Part shown: piece by piece, positions 26,271 through 35,948 of the stretch
Position numbering within the stretch: position 1 is the stretch's first letter
Layout: the number at the start of each line of letters is the position of its first letter
NCBI GenBank assembly: GCA_023409735.1
Contig: JAEYRB010000054.1
Location: 186,001-250,000, forward strand
Length of the DNA: 64,000 bases
Direction of reading: 5' to 3'
From: Bacillota bacterium
GTDB lineage: Bacteria; Bacillota; Clostridia; Acetivibrionales; DTU013
The notes under the pieces: generated by a model
What the model was told of the DNA's origin: nothing
Database searches by the model: none
The model's input: only the letters and a program-made list of their open reading frames with translations
Translations under genes and position numbers: made by a program

Positions 26271-26959
26271 TTACCTTTCCCCCTGTCTGCCTTATCAAGC
26301 GGGATACTTCCTATTACGCTAAGACCCAGCTGAGTCTCTACATCCTCTGATGTCTTGATCGTATTATCCATAAATTCAAGTAAATAGATTATGGCTAATG
26401 AAATTGCAATTGCTGCAGCTCCAGCCATAGCAACATTTTTCTTTTTTGTTGGTGCAACTGGATCTTTCGGTGTCTCAGCCTTATCAATTACATTTGTATT
26501 TTGTATATTGTAAAGTACCGATATCTGTTCGGAGAATGCTGCAGCAACACTATCTGCAATTCTTGCCGCTTTAGAAGGGTCTTCGCTAATAACAGCTATG
26601 TCAATTATTCTTGTGTCATCAACTGCACTTATGGATACCATACCCTTCAGGTCCTCTTCAGTGATGGTACTGTCATTCATGCTTTCTAATACTGCATCAG
26701 TAACTCTTTTACTTCTTATTATGGCACTGTACTCACTTATGAGTGACTGACCAATAACTATATTCTCTAGGCTAACATTGGGAGTCATATCAGAGCCCTC
26801 GCTCATCATACCTGTAACAAGCAGCGTTGTATGTGCCTGGTAAGTCGGAACAAACACAAAAAAGTTAACATACACTGAGCCTGTAACAACAACTACAAAG
26901 AGCGCTATAACCAGCCACAACCTTTTTAATATTATGCCTATTACCTTTTTTAGATCCAT
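26267..26959 (-). CDS. Wzz/CpsC-type chain-length regulator and kinase activator
   Basis: A 230-residue protein with an N-terminal span (LWLVIALFVVVVTGSVYVNF), an extracytoplasmic middle part, and a second span preceded by the Pro-rich AETPKDPVAPTKKK and followed by a short cytoplasmic tail, as in Gram-positive CpsC, which activates CpsD. Start at 26959 (MDLKKVIGI) chosen for GGGG 7 nt upstream; the frame is open 10 codons more. Coupled to the BY-kinase gene. No phosphatase CpsB homologue is visible nearby. Confidence 0.88.
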   Translation of the reverse strand: MDLKKVIGIILKRLWLVIALFVVVVTGSVYVNFFVFVPTYQAHTTLLVTGMMSEGSDMTPNVSLENIVIGQSLISEYSAIIRSKRVTDAVLESMNDSTITEEDLKGMVSISAVDDTRIIDIAVISEDPSKAARIADSVAAAFSEQISVLYNIQNTNVIDKAETPKDPVAPTKKKNVAMAGAAAIAISLAIIYLLEFMDNTIKTSEDVETQLGLSVIGSIPLDKADRGKGK

Positions 26960-27010
26960 AATTATCCCCTTTACAATAATTAATTTCAATATAAGTTATA
27001 TTTTTGATCC

Positions 27011-28402
27011 CTACATGGCTCCTTTTTTTGCAAATACAGCAGGTACTGTCTTTAATATTATCTTTATGTCTTCTTTAATAGACCAGTCGTCTATGTAGCA
27101 TGTATCAAGCTTGACCACCTCTTCAAAGTCCATAATACTGCTTCTGCCGCTTACCTGCCATAAACCTGTAAGACCCGGCTTTATGCTTATCCTTCTCCAG
27201 TGGCCGTTAAGGTATTTATGTACCTCATCAGGCGTCGGGGGCCTTGTTCCAACAAGACTCATATCACCTTTAAGGACGTTCCAGAATTGAGGCAGCTCGT
27301 CAAGGCTTGTCTTTCGAAGGAACCTGCCGACCCTTGTGATCCTTGGGTCATTTTCTACCTTGAACATGAAGCCGTCCTTTATCTTGTTGTTTGCCATCAG
27401 CTCTTTTTTTCTAGCTTCTGCATCCTGCCTCATGGATCTGAATTTGTAGAGCTTGAAGGTCCTGCCGTTGAGTCCTATTCTATCCTGTTTAAAAAGAGCA
27501 GGTCCGGGAGAATCCAGCTTTATGAGCGGGACTATAATTATGGATAACACAGCCGTAATAATAATTCCTACGATTCCTCCGGCTACATCCATCATTCTTT
27601 TACAGAAAAGCTGCAGATTGTTGAGGTTTACAGTGTGGTAGGTAACCATGGGCATAGTTCCCACAAAGCTTATATTGCTTTTTGAATTCTTAAGATCATA
27701 TAAATTTATAAGCAGATGTACTGTGATTCCCATTTCCTCACAGAGCAGTACATATTCCTCCGCCTTCTCGAGGTATTCCTTAGGCATTGCCATAAGTATT
27801 TCATCATAAATGTTGTTTTTTAGAAGCTCCGGAAGCTCCTCCAGTTGTCCTGTAATGTCATACTTTAATGGCAGGTCTTTATCTATCTGCATATAGCCGC
27901 AAATATTCATTCCTATCTGGGTTTTATTAAGATAATATTGAAATCTTTCAACGTACTCCTCAGTACCTATTACAAGCACTCTTTTTTCAGATGTGTTTCT
28001 GTATTTTTTGTATATGGCCTGAAAGGTGTACCTTTCTATAAGCACCAATACTATTGTTATTACTATGAGGGCTGTAAAAAGCCTTCTGCTGAAGAACGAA
28101 CTCTTTACCATATAGAAAAGTGATGCAACTGCTGTACCTGCCACAAGCGTCGCAGTCAGTACACTTCTGAATACCCTGTCATAATAATAGAAGGTCGTTT
28201 TGTTGTACATTCCGGCTATGCTCATTGTGATAAACCAAAACGGCACATAAATAAACATGACCCATAGATACTTACTTATGGGACTGAGTACCACGACCTT
28301 TGAAACAATAGCATATGCAACAAGAAATGATAACAACACAAATATAAAATCGCAGCAAAACTGCCATACATTAGCAAATACAAGCTTACTAATTTTGCTC
28401 AT
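27011..28402 (-). CDS. undecaprenyl-phosphate sugar phosphotransferase (WbaP-like)
   Basis: A 463-residue polyprenyl-phosphate hexose-1-phosphate transferase that starts repeat-unit synthesis. The N-terminal four-span region (residues about 10-115) is followed by a nucleotide-binding-like domain. The PF02397 catalytic part is clear: KRMMDVAGGIVG, the membrane hairpin, LYKFRSMRQDAE, LDELPQFWNVLKGDMSLVG and PGLTGLWQVSGR. Sugar (Gal, Glc or GlcNAc) cannot be told. It is the first gene of the transferase-wzz-kinase unit. A TATAAT is seen at 28427-28432 with a poor -35. Confidence 0.92.
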   Translation of the reverse strand: MSKISKLVFANVWQFCCDFIFVLLSFLVAYAIVSKVVVLSPISKYLWVMFIYVPFWFITMSIAGMYNKTTFYYYDRVFRSVLTATLVAGTAVASLFYMVKSSFFSRRLFTALIVITIVLVLIERYTFQAIYKKYRNTSEKRVLVIGTEEYVERFQYYLNKTQIGMNICGYMQIDKDLPLKYDITGQLEELPELLKNNIYDEILMAMPKEYLEKAEEYVLLCEEMGITVHLLINLYDLKNSKSNISFVGTMPMVTYHTVNLNNLQLFCKRMMDVAGGIVGIIITAVLSIIIVPLIKLDSPGPALFKQDRIGLNGRTFKLYKFRSMRQDAEARKKELMANNKIKDGFMFKVENDPRITRVGRFLRKTSLDELPQFWNVLKGDMSLVGTRPPTPDEVHKYLNGHWRRISIKPGLTGLWQVSGRSSIMDFEEVVKLDTCYIDDWSIKEDIKIILKTVPAVFAKKGAM

Positions 28403-28896
28403 ATCAAGCTCCTATATTTTTCCTTAATTATACAACTTTTCTAATTTTGTTTCTATGTTTATTTTTCATTGTTTTGGAATTTGTTAAATTCAGTAAAATA
28501 TGCAAAAATAGCAAATAAGAATGAGTAAAAAAGATTCAATATATTTGTATAAAAAAATAAGAGCCATATTCATTACTGATTTCCAGTAGTAAATACTGCT
28601 CTTAAATTTTCCATCCCATAAGCATTTAATGAAATATCAAGCCCGTAATATCGGGTTGTGTTATAATATCTGCGCTCATTTTTTCTATTATCGGGTCTTC
28701 TGTTTGTGCTTACTTTTACTATCGGTACTGCAGCTGGGGAAAAAAATGGCAGCCACTGTAAGTACAAATAAGAAGGTAATAATCCTTTGAACCTTTTAAA
28801 ATACCATTTGCATGGTGTAGGTCTTGAAAGATAAGCTTTATCTGAAAGATGAAGCATAAAAATTTTATTATGGCGTTTAGTAAAGCCAGCATGTAA
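28403..28896 (-). other. AT-rich intergenic region without a recognised gene
   Basis: About 490 bp between the sugar transferase gene and the alaS terminator. It holds a TATAAT-like -10 box (28427-28432, minus strand) and a 94-codon open frame at 28573-28857 that has no ribosome site and no recognisable motif. I see no RNA element. Confidence 0.5.
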
Positions 28897-28928
28897 AAAG
28901 AGGCACTATTATTGAATAATGCCTCTTT
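28897..28928 (-). terminator. terminator of alaS
   Basis: Nine-base arms AAAGAGGCA and TGCCTCTTT enclose a loop that can itself pair (ATTATT/AATAAT), with extra T after the second arm on the minus strand. It lies 36 bp past the alaS stop. Confidence 0.8.
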
Positions 28929-28963
28929 AAATGCTTCTGTTTCTACTACTCACTTCATTCTAT

Positions 28964-31606
28964 TTACTTTACCTGTGCCTTTATAGTTTCAAGCGCATGT
29001 TCCAGCGCTGCGTCAACCTTTGAAGGATCCTTGCCGCCTGCCTGCGCCATATCCGGACGTCCTCCGCCTCCACCGCCTGCAGTCTTTGCAGCCTCTCTTA
29101 CCACATTGCCGCAAAGGACGCCCTTCTCAACAGCATCCTTTGTAGCCATAGCTACAAAACTTACCTTGCCGCCGAAAGTCGAAGCAAGCACCACAATGCC
29201 CATTCCAAGCTTACTTCTAAGTGTTTCACAGGTATTACGAAGAACCTCCGGATCAAGCTGATCGAATCTCGCTGTTACAGCCTTAACACCATTTATATCT
29301 ACAGCCTTTGAAAGCACCTCATCGAAGGAGCCGCTTACAAGCTTATCCTTCAGCTGCTCTATTTCCTTTAATGCTGTCTTTAATTCCGCATTGACAGTCT
29401 CAGCTTTCTTTACACAGTCCTGAGGCGACGACTTCAGAGCACCGGCAACCTCACCCAGCAGCTCTTCCTTTTCATTGAAATACTCCAGAGCAGCCTTACC
29501 TGTCAGCGCTTCTATTCTCCTTATTCCTGCAGCTACACCGCTTTCGCCGAGTATTTTTACCAGGCCAGCCTGAGCTGTGTAATTAAGGTGTGTTCCTCCG
29601 CAGAATTCAAGGCTGTAATCGCCTGCCCTTACTACTCTTACTATATTTCCGTATTTTTCTCCGAACAATGCCATAGCGCCAAGCTTTTTAGCTTCATCCA
29701 AGGCCATTTCCTGTACATCCACCTTGAGGTTTTCCAGTATCTTGCTGTTGACCTCATTTTCCACCTTCTTCAGCTCTTCCTTTGTCATCGGAGAGAAGTG
29801 ATGGAAATCGAACCTGAGTCTGTCTGCACTGACCATGGATCCTGCTTGGGTAACATGATCTCCTAGGGTATTACGAAGTGCCTTTTGTATAAGATGTGTA
29901 GTTGTGTGGTTCCTTGCAGTCGCAAGCCTTTTCTCCACATCAATTGCGGCATTTGCAGCAGTGTCCTTCTCAATGATGCCGTTTTCAACCACACCTGTAT
30001 GCATGTACATACCCTCGCTGGTCTTTGTGCAGTTATTTATTCTTACGCTTCCGGTCTTCGTTGTTATTGCTCCGCTATCTGCAGTCTGTCCGCCACTTTC
30101 AGCATAAAAAGGAGTCCTGTCAAGGATAAGAGTTACCTCGTCGCCCTGCTGAGCATTGTCAACAAGACTGCCGTCAGCTATGATGTACATAAGCTTGGCC
30201 TCACAGCTATACTCGTTGTATCCTACAAACTCTGTCTTAATATTTTTGTCAAGTCCTGCTGCCATGTCCTGTGCCCATGCCGAGGTCTCCCTGCTCTTAA
30301 GCGCTTCACGAGCCTTTTGCTTCTGCTGGCTCATCTCAGCTTTGAAGCCTTCCTCATCCACCAAGAGACCTGCTTCTCCGGCAATTTCCCTTGTAAGATC
30401 AAGCGGGAAGCCGTAAGTGTCATGGAGCTTAAACGCCATACTCCCCGGCAGTACGCTTTCGCCGTTTGTTTTAACCCCGCTGATAAAGTCGTTGAGTATT
30501 GTAAGTCCCTGGTCAATAGTTGTAGCAAATCTCTCTTCTTCTATCTTTATGACCTTGCAGATATAGTCAGCCTTCTCTTCCAATTCTGGATAAGCTTCCT
30601 TTGATTCATTTATAACTACCCTTGCCACATCATAAAGGAAGGGTTCTTCTATTCCTATAAGTCTTCCATGACGGGCAGCTCTTCTCAGAAGTCTTCTGAG
30701 AACATAGCCCCTGCCTTCGTTGGATGGCAGTATTCCGTCTGAGACCATCATTGTGGTGCTTCTGATATGGTCTGTGATAACTCTTATTGAAACATCTGTT
30801 TTGGAATCAGCAGAGCCATAGCTCACTCCTGCTTTACTGCACACATAATTGAGAATATTTCTTATAGTGTCTACTTCAAACAGATTATTAACATCCTGCA
30901 TAATGCAGGCAAGTCTCTCAAGTCCCATGCCGGTATCAATATTCTTCTTCTTAAGCTTTGAATACGAACCGTCTTCTTCTCTGTTGAACTGTGTAAATAC
31001 GAGGTTCCAGAATTCAATATATCTGTCACATTCACAGCCCACCTTACAATCATGCTGTCCGCAGCCCTTATCAGGTCCCCTGTCAAAATATATTTCAGAG
31101 CATGGTCCGCATGGTCCTGTACCATGCTCCCAGAAATTATCTTTCTTGCCCATTTTTACAATGCGGTCAGCAGGCAGTCCAACTGATTTCTGCCATATTT
31201 CTCCGGCCTCGTCGTCATCCTCGTAAATTGTTACATACAGCCTGTCCTCCGGGATCTCAAGATCCTTCGTAACAAACTCCCATGCCCATGGTATAGCCTG
31301 CTGTTTGAAGTAATCACCAAAGGAGAAGTTGCCCAGCATTTCAAAATAAGTACCATGCCTGGCTGTCTTTCCTACATTCTCGATATCCGGAGTCCTTATA
31401 CATTTCTGGCAGGTAGTCACCCTTTTACGCGGCGGCTCCTCAGCGCCGGTAAAGTATGGCTTAAGCGGCGTCATTCCGGCATTTATCAGCAGAATACTCG
31501 GGTCATTTCGCGGCACCAATGAAAAGCTTGGCATACGAAGATGATCCTTGCCCTCGAAAAATTTTAAATAACGTTCTCTTATTTCGTTCAGTCCTAGTTT
31601 TTTCAT
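28964..31606 (-). CDS. alaS: alanyl-tRNA synthetase
   Basis: Charges tRNA-Ala. The 880-residue full-length enzyme has the class II core (RMPSFSLVPRNDPSILLINAGM), the editing-domain zinc motif HTTTHLIQ and CGGTHL, and the C-Ala domain with TAGGGGGGRPDMAQAGG. Single-copy housekeeping gene. A strong TTGACA-17-TAATAT promoter stands upstream, and a hairpin terminator downstream, so it is probably monocistronic. The ribosome site before the ATG at 31606 is weak (AGAAAAAGAAAA). No T-box leader is visible in the short 5' region. Confidence 0.98.
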   Translation of the reverse strand: MKKLGLNEIRERYLKFFEGKDHLRMPSFSLVPRNDPSILLINAGMTPLKPYFTGAEEPPRKRVTTCQKCIRTPDIENVGKTARHGTYFEMLGNFSFGDYFKQQAIPWAWEFVTKDLEIPEDRLYVTIYEDDDEAGEIWQKSVGLPADRIVKMGKKDNFWEHGTGPCGPCSEIYFDRGPDKGCGQHDCKVGCECDRYIEFWNLVFTQFNREEDGSYSKLKKKNIDTGMGLERLACIMQDVNNLFEVDTIRNILNYVCSKAGVSYGSADSKTDVSIRVITDHIRSTTMMVSDGILPSNEGRGYVLRRLLRRAARHGRLIGIEEPFLYDVARVVINESKEAYPELEEKADYICKVIKIEEERFATTIDQGLTILNDFISGVKTNGESVLPGSMAFKLHDTYGFPLDLTREIAGEAGLLVDEEGFKAEMSQQKQKAREALKSRETSAWAQDMAAGLDKNIKTEFVGYNEYSCEAKLMYIIADGSLVDNAQQGDEVTLILDRTPFYAESGGQTADSGAITTKTGSVRINNCTKTSEGMYMHTGVVENGIIEKDTAANAAIDVEKRLATARNHTTTHLIQKALRNTLGDHVTQAGSMVSADRLRFDFHHFSPMTKEELKKVENEVNSKILENLKVDVQEMALDEAKKLGAMALFGEKYGNIVRVVRAGDYSLEFCGGTHLNYTAQAGLVKILGESGVAAGIRRIEALTGKAALEYFNEKEELLGEVAGALKSSPQDCVKKAETVNAELKTALKEIEQLKDKLVSGSFDEVLSKAVDINGVKAVTARFDQLDPEVLRNTCETLRSKLGMGIVVLASTFGGKVSFVAMATKDAVEKGVLCGNVVREAAKTAGGGGGGRPDMAQAGGKDPSKVDAALEHALETIKAQVK

Positions 31607-31652
31607 TTTTCTTTTTCTAACCTGCCTTTAATAAAATAAATAGTCAATAACA

Positions 31653-31681
31653 ATATTATATAAGTAGCTCAAGCGTGTCAA
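31653..31681 (-). promoter_or_regulatory. sigma-A promoter of alaS
   Basis: Consensus TTGACA (31676-31681) and TAATAT (31653-31658) with a 17-nt spacer on the minus strand, 47 nt upstream of the start codon. The best-matching promoter in this part of the window. Confidence 0.82.
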
Positions 31682-31781
31682 GAATTGTTTGCTCATAATC
31701 TCCTTATAATAGTGACTATTCAGGTACCCTATTCGATGGAGCTGTTGCGCAATGTAAGATCACCAATAAGCGCAATGCAGC

Positions 31782-32936
31782 CTACGCAATTGCCTCCAGG
31801 GATCTATTAATTATTATGCGCAAAATGGCAATAGCCGGAACCGCCAACAGCATGCCTGCGATCCCGAAAAATTCTCCGCCTGCAAGCACAGCGAAAATTG
31901 TTGCAACAGGGTGCAGACCAAGCTTTCCCTCAATTATTCTCGGCGATATATAACTGTTGTCGATCTGCTGTATTACAACGAATGTAACAATAGTCCACAA
32001 CGCCTTCATCGGTGAATCCGTAAGGGCGATTGCAAGGGCCGGAACTGCACTTATGTACGGGCCGAAGTATGGTATAATATTGCATAAGCCTCCTATCATT
32101 CCGAGTGCAAGAGGATACTTGACACCTACTATTATCAATCCTATGGTTTCAAGAAGCCCCACTATAAGAGATGTTACCAACTGACCCTGTATGAAGCCTC
32201 TAAGGACAATATTTATTTCCTTGAATATAACTGCTATCCGTTTTCTTCCCCGAAAGGGCAGCATTGAATAAGAAAACTGTTTAAATTTACATTCATCCTT
32301 AATAGCATAGTATGCGATGACCATAGCAACTGTAAAATCAAAAAATACCTTTAGCATACTCATCGCGGTGTTTATGCTGCTCTCCATAATACCGGATATA
32401 GAAACCTGAGCTGTATTTATGCCTGCTTCTATTTTATCCAGTATGAGTATTTTCACATCATCCGACAGCCTGCTATACTTAATTGATGACAGAGCATTAT
32501 CAAACAGCTTTTGATATTCGGTCAACAGCTCAGGCAGTGTATCAGATAAATCTCTTATGTTGTTTACAAGGCTGGGAATGAAAAAAATACAAACAACAAC
32601 TATTGCTGCAATGAATACTCCATAAATTATAAGAATAGCTGCACTTATTGGGACCTTATGTGCTGTAAGCTTGTTTACAAGAGGCTTGATTATATATACA
32701 ACAGGTATGGTTAAGAGAAAGGGCGAGAGTATCTTTAATATTTTCACCCTGTACACTAATAAAAAGGCAGCTGCAGCTGCTACGAACAAGGCTATGATAA
32801 TGTAGAAAAGAATCCTCTTATATCTTATACGCCCCCACCTCCTAACGCTTACACAACCTACATAACAACTACCTTGTGCATTTCCTGCTGAAGCCTGCAA
32901 ACACATACCGGCAGAATAATTGCTCCAGTAATGCAT
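31782..32936 (-). CDS. AI-2E family transporter (PerM/YtvI-like)
   Basis: Multi-span membrane protein of PF01594. The family pattern is clear: an N-terminal span pair, a long amphipathic middle region, then IVVGVKYPLALGMIGGLCNIIPYFGPYISAVPA and ISPRIIEGKLGLHPVATIFAVLAGG. Such proteins export small molecules or ions; the substrate here is unknown. The start is unclear: the first about 35 residues lack similarity, AGGAGG lies at codon 31-32, yet no ATG, GTG or TTG follows it in frame. The true start may be a rare codon near 32835. Near alaS, as in other Clostridia. Confidence 0.82.
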   Translation of the reverse strand: MHYWSNYSAGMCLQASAGNAQGSCYVGCVSVRRWGRIRYKRILFYIIIALFVAAAAAFLLVYRVKILKILSPFLLTIPVVYIIKPLVNKLTAHKVPISAAILIIYGVFIAAIVVVCIFFIPSLVNNIRDLSDTLPELLTEYQKLFDNALSSIKYSRLSDDVKILILDKIEAGINTAQVSISGIMESSINTAMSMLKVFFDFTVAMVIAYYAIKDECKFKQFSYSMLPFRGRKRIAVIFKEINIVLRGFIQGQLVTSLIVGLLETIGLIIVGVKYPLALGMIGGLCNIIPYFGPYISAVPALAIALTDSPMKALWTIVTFVVIQQIDNSYISPRIIEGKLGLHPVATIFAVLAGGEFFGIAGMLLAVPAIAILRIIINRSLEAIA

Positions 32937-33183
32937 TCTTCATAGATAGCCTTTATCAAAGACCTGTCTACTGCGAAACGACAGCCATCAAACCATCCTT
33001 GAACCATGCCACACTGCTCAGGCCGGCATGAAAAAAGCATATGTAAGACCGGGCATTTGCTCCTACCCGGCCTAATCGAGGAATTGAGAGAATATGTGTT
33101 TTCCCATCCTTATGCATATTTCTCATGCATTTGTGGTATGAAAAACCTTGCGGTTTATAGTTCTCTATGCAATAGCCCGGCTG

Positions 33184-33363
33184 TTACCTGAATAGGTCAG
33201 CAATATCATCCGCAATAATACTGGACTTTCTTATAAAAGACTTGCCATACTTCCTTATTTTCCTTTTTGCTCCTGCGCTTCCCATATTGGAATTCATCCA
33301 CATGCTGACGGATGAAGCCACAAGCCCTCCTATTATCATTCCTTTTACTAAGCCTCTCTGCAT
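33184..33363 (-). CDS. small YtxH-like membrane-associated protein
   Basis: A 59-residue protein read from the ATG at 33361-33363, preceded by AAAGGAGATGGACAGGT. It begins MQRGLVKGMIIGGLVASSVS, a short Gly-rich hydrophobic segment, then a basic stretch (GAKRKIRKYGKSFIRK) and an acidic end ADDIADLFR. The layout recalls YtxH/general-stress small proteins, but there is no specific motif. It lies between the PRC-barrel and AI-2E genes on the same strand. Confidence 0.7.
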   Translation of the reverse strand: MQRGLVKGMIIGGLVASSVSMWMNSNMGSAGAKRKIRKYGKSFIRKSSIIADDIADLFR

Positions 33364-33415
33364 ACCTGTCCATCTCCTTTCAGATCAATAATTATTTATA
33401 TTTTCTGCTCCTGAG

Positions 33416-33958
33416 CTAGTTCTCTTTCAGCAGCTTGTTTTTTAACCCGCCGCCTGATTCTTCCATTTCCTCCACCGCTTCATTATCAACTACGGCAAAT
33501 TCCTCGCCAAACTCGGTTCTGCCTATTAAAGGCAGTCTTTTTCTTCCTGACATAATATCCTGCAAAACTCCTTCAGATATATCAAGCTCCTCAATTCTTC
33601 CTGATCTGCTGTTGAAAATGAAGTCTCTGATGATTCCGAGCTCGCTTCCCGACCTTGAAAATACCCTCCTGCCAATAAGGCTTTCATTACTTGCGAAGGT
33701 TTTCTCATAGGCCTCCTTTTTCATTTTTTTTACATTGTCACGGCTTTCTGCTACAACTGCATCGGTACTGATATTGTTTATATCATCAAGCATTATCACC
33801 TGCATACCAAAGCAGAGCCTTTGATGCACAAGTAATATGCCCATTACATCCTTGCTGTCCAGATTCAAAATAACATCCTTAACAGTTCCTATACTTCTTC
33901 CGTTATTAACGCAGACCACTGGCATATTAAGTACCTCGCTATACCTGTGCAGCAGCAT
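33416..33958 (-). CDS. PRC-barrel domain protein, two repeats
   Basis: A 180-residue protein with two PRC-barrel modules: one at about residues 8-60 (VVCVNNGRSIGTVKDVIL), the second at about 90-150 (LIGRRVFSRSGSELGIIRDFIF). The family includes sporulation-linked YlmC/YmxH-type proteins and RNA-processing partners; no specific function can be assigned. GGAGGGG stands 7 nt before the ATG at 33958. Probably co-transcribed with the small protein and AI-2E gene downstream. Confidence 0.85.
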   Translation of the reverse strand: MLLHRYSEVLNMPVVCVNNGRSIGTVKDVILNLDSKDVMGILLVHQRLCFGMQVIMLDDINNISTDAVVAESRDNVKKMKKEAYEKTFASNESLIGRRVFSRSGSELGIIRDFIFNSRSGRIEELDISEGVLQDIMSGRKRLPLIGRTEFGEEFAVVDNEAVEEMEESGGGLKNKLLKEN

Positions 33959-34092
33959 ATTTTTCCCCTCCAGACATTCAAATGCAAATCCTATAGAGTT
34001 TATTATGGCAACATTTAAAATAAAAAATTCATAGACATGACAGAAGTATTTGTATAAAATAAACCTGATGTTTATTTATCCTGGAGGTCATA

Positions 34093-35502
34093 ATGCAAAA
34101 TTTGTTAAAAAAATATGGAATTAAAATGCCTGAAATACTTCTTCCGTCAGATAAAGTTAATCTGACCAAATGGTCTGTAGTAGCCTGCGATCAGTACACC
34201 TCGCAGCCCGACTATTGGAACATGGTAAAGGACGAGGTTGGCTCCAGCCCATCAACTCTGAAGCTTACTTTTCCTGAGATATATTTAAAGGATTTTGATA
34301 AGGAAGAACGTATAAATAAAATAAACAAAACAATGGAAGATTATCTGGCTGACGGAACATTAAAGCCTTGTAAGCCCTGCTTTGTACTTGTGGAAAGAAG
34401 TACACCCAATGCTGCATCACGTAAAGGCCTCGTACTTGCTGTTGACCTGGAATGCTACGATTACAGCAAGGGTTCAACCACACTAATCAGGGCAACTGAA
34501 GGAACTATTCTCGACAGAATTCCCCCGAGGGTTAAGATAAGAGAAAATGCTCCAATAGAGTTACCGCATATAATGCTCCTGATAGACGACCCGGACAGAA
34601 CCTTGATAGAGAAGCTGTATGACAGGAATGACAGCTTTGAAAAGCTGTACGATTTCGTTCTTATGCAGGGCGGCGGCCACATAAGGGGCTGGAGAATTGA
34701 CGATACTGAGAGCATTTCCATAATTGAAAAAGCACTGGAAAGGCTCACAGATCCTCAGGTATTAGAAGAGAAATACGGTAGCTCTGCCCCATTCCTTTTT
34801 GCAGCAGGCGACGGTAATCACTCGCTTGCCTCTGCCAAAGCACACTGGGAAAACGTTAAGGCGTCACTTAACTCACCTGATGATATTGAAAACCATCCTG
34901 CAAGATATGCTCTTGTAGAGGTCGTAAATGTCTATGATGAAGGTTTAACCTTTGAGCCGATACACAGAGTCCTTTTCGGAGTTGATGGTACTTCTGTTTT
35001 GGAAAAAATAAAGGGGTTATACTCAAGCTCGGCGAGTGATCATTCATACATCGCCTATTCTTTATACAATTCAAAGGAAGCAATGGAAGCTGCATTACAT
35101 TCCATAGCAGAAGCAGCAGCGGGTAATGAAACAACCTGCAGCTGTGGTTTATGCAATTGTGCGGCAATAAGGCTCCACATGCTTCCATTTATTTTAGAAG
35201 GGAAGTATGGGCTCATTACAGTAAGCAACCCGGATACAAGCCTTGAGGCCGGAACACTTCAAAGTATTATTGACAAGCTTATAAAGAGTGTTCCGGAAAT
35301 AGAGGTTGATTATATACATGGTGAACAGGCAGTAACTGAAATGGGCTCAAAGAAAGACACGATGGGTTTTTATCTTCCGGCCATGAATAAGCATGCTTTG
35401 TTCAGGACTGTAATATCTGACGGCGTGCTGCCAAGAAAGACGTTTTCCATGGGCGAGGCCGAGGAAAAGAGATACTACCTCGAGTGCAGGAAGATCAGGT
35501 AG
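34093..35502 (+). CDS. DUF1015 family protein
   Basis: A 469-residue cytoplasmic protein of the DUF1015 family, found widely in Clostridia near serine/aromatic metabolism genes, function not established. Recognisable pieces: WSVVACDQYTSQPDYW near the N-terminus, PRVKIRENAPIELPHI, FLFAAGDGNHSLASAKAHW and the C-terminal MGFYLPAMNKHALF. TGGAGG precedes the ATG. It stands alone on the plus strand, divergent from the PRC-barrel gene. A short Cys-rich insert CSCGLCNC (about residues 349-356) could bind metal. Confidence 0.88.
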   Translation: MQNLLKKYGIKMPEILLPSDKVNLTKWSVVACDQYTSQPDYWNMVKDEVGSSPSTLKLTFPEIYLKDFDKEERINKINKTMEDYLADGTLKPCKPCFVLVERSTPNAASRKGLVLAVDLECYDYSKGSTTLIRATEGTILDRIPPRVKIRENAPIELPHIMLLIDDPDRTLIEKLYDRNDSFEKLYDFVLMQGGGHIRGWRIDDTESISIIEKALERLTDPQVLEEKYGSSAPFLFAAGDGNHSLASAKAHWENVKASLNSPDDIENHPARYALVEVVNVYDEGLTFEPIHRVLFGVDGTSVLEKIKGLYSSSASDHSYIAYSLYNSKEAMEAALHSIAEAAAGNETTCSCGLCNCAAIRLHMLPFILEGKYGLITVSNPDTSLEAGTLQSIIDKLIKSVPEIEVDYIHGEQAVTEMGSKKDTMGFYLPAMNKHALFRTVISDGVLPRKTFSMGEAEEKRYYLECRKIR

Positions 35503-35880
35503 TAAATTTGCCGAATCTGGTAAGGAACTATGTATGTAGGCAAAGCAACTGCGAATTTCACTTTTTCAGCATACGATATCTATAATTCTGTCTATGGTCA
35601 GTGCCGCACCTGTCGTATGTAGTGTAGACAATACCATCAATGGTCATCTCGACTCACCATCTTGAGGTATGCACTTTTGCTGCTGCTATTGCTAGTATTG
35701 CTGCCGTTAGTGACACTTTCTATAATTCAAGTCACCAATTAAGCTTTGGTAATACTAAAAATTTTGTCGAATTTTATACCTTAATAATATTATAGTCATT
35801 ATTTATACTCGTCGTCAAATTAAATTTGTTTACATAATATTTTTTTTACAGGCATGTAAATTTGTTAGATTTATTCTTTA
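35503..35880. other. intergenic region, nothing recognised
   Basis: About 380 bp after the DUF1015 gene. Short open stretches exist on both strands but none has a ribosome site or a recognisable motif. The last 150 bp is very AT-rich. No promoter toward either neighbour is convincing. Confidence 0.5.
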
Positions 35881-35948
35881 ATAAAAGTCGCGGGTGGTGT
35901 CGAGCCCCTCTCGCCTTTTTGCTTAGCCCTTAGAGCAACGCCATTAAT
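35881..35948. ncRNA. recurrent structured element, copy 1
   Basis: Starts ATAAAAGTCGCGG and ends CAACGCCATTAAT. It aligns over its whole length with 51968-52036. Both copies form a hairpin: GG, 3-nt bulge, four pairs, 5-nt loop. Here the four-pair stem is CGAG/CUCG and in copy 2 CAAG/CUUG, a compensatory change. In plus sense it runs directly into a terminator-type palindrome. Strand of the transcript is not decided. I do not recognise it as a known riboswitch. Confidence 0.5.

Noticed and set aside
28573..28857. 94-codon open frame between the sugar transferase gene and alaS
   Set aside because: No ribosome site, no recognisable motif, and a composition rich in Tyr/Arg without domain pattern; most likely chance in AT-rich DNA.
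29031..31226. Several plus-strand open frames inside alaS
   Set aside because: They mirror the alaS coding frame; codon structure and lack of ribosome sites show they are antisense shadows.
32858..33040. 60-codon open frame upstream of the AI-2E gene
   Set aside because: No convincing ribosome site or family; it overlaps the uncertain start of the AI-2E gene. Kept out of the gene list.
33045..33085. GC-rich hairpin CCGGG...CCCGG between the YtxH-like and AI-2E genes
   Set aside because: No U-run on either strand at proper distance; cannot be called a terminator with confidence.
35881..35948. T-box-like GGGTGGT sequence
   Set aside because: It resembles the T-box GGGTGGTACCGCG only in part, and no specifier stem or AGTA loop region is present; the second copy lacks the motif altogether.
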